The translations under genes and the position numbers were made by a program. Of a stretch of DNA of 6,296 nt, positions 6,279 through 6,296 are shown piece by piece. How positions within the stretch are numbered: the stretch's first letter is position 1; every line of letters starts with the position of its first letter. Below the pieces are notes generated by a model that worked only from the letters and a program-made list of their open reading frames with translations, was not told the DNA's origin and ran no database searches. This DNA comes from Bacillota bacterium (GTDB lineage Bacteria > Bacillota > Limnochordia > Limnochordales > ZCTH02-B6). The DNA is taken from positions 1 to 6,296 of the forward strand of contig QGSR01000117.1 of the NCBI GenBank assembly GCA_003387805.1, written 5' to 3'.

Positions 6279-6296
6279 CAGCTGCCGCAGATGGTA
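6258..6296 (-). CDS. Possible C-terminal tail of an unidentified protein entering from the right edge
   Basis: Reading leftward from the edge, one - strand frame gives YHLRQLRRALPA and then TAG at 6260-6258. Eleven of its twelve codons end in G or C, like the real genes here, and the orientation matches the MFS, recombinase and ABC genes. Twelve residues are too few to name a family. The competing frames (one - strand frame ending at 6209-6207, one + strand frame from ATG 6212) have less gene-like third positions. If real, it lies 173 bp upstream of the MFS gene. Confidence 0.4.
   Translation of the reverse strand, partial: YHLRQLRRALPA

Noticed and set aside
6212..6296. A + strand open frame from ATG 6212 to the right edge
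   Set aside because: The nearest GGAGG is about 15 nt upstream, too far, and the third codon positions are less GC-rich than in real genes here. The opposite-strand tail fits better, though neither is proven.
6206..6296. A T-box or other riboswitch leader on the + strand
   Set aside because: A few bases (GTTGAG, AGAGAG, GATGGT) resemble T-box pieces, but no specifier domain or antiterminator TGGNACC-type sequence is visible before the window ends.

Overview
This is a high-GC bacterial window. Five genes are confidently identified and a sixth may run off the right edge. The GC-rich third codon positions, the strong AAGGAGG-type ribosome binding sites and a PduL phosphotransacylase with no visible microcompartment gene would fit a high-GC Bacillota of the Symbiobacterium, Thermaerobacter or Limnochorda kind. 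That placement is a guess from style, because no rRNA or lineage marker is present.

Layout. On the + strand, from the left edge: the C-terminal bulk of a PduL phosphate acyltransferase (1-585), then a complete class II tRNA nucleotidyltransferase, CCA-adding type (629-1876). Everything else reads on the - strand. From the right edge leftward: a possible C-terminal tail of an unknown gene (6258-6296), an MFS permease (4798-6084), a XerC/XerD-type tyrosine recombinase (3784-4686), and a two-gene ABC-2 exporter with its ATPase (2724-3704) and permease (1873-2727). The permease and cca genes converge and share 4 bp at their stop codons.

How the genes relate. The ATPase and permease form one transport unit: their genes overlap by ATGA and the permease has an excellent ribosome binding site. 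A sigma-A-type promoter for the pair overlaps the stop codon of the recombinase gene. The MFS and recombinase genes are separated by 111 bp that can fold into a strong hairpin plus a second stem over the recombinase ribosome binding site. No functional link joins PduL, tRNA maturation, Xer recombination and the two transporters; the region looks like ordinary chromosome.

I found no defence system, CRISPR array, insertion sequence or clearly new biological system. The points worth a second look are small. They are an identical 14-bp palindrome on both sides of cca, the AT-rich inverted repeat beside the recombinase gene, the structured MFS-recombinase spacer, a three-arm alternative hairpin near the right edge, and a Q-loop Gln-to-Glu substitution in the ABC ATPase. 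No gene-free stretch is longer than about 175 bp.
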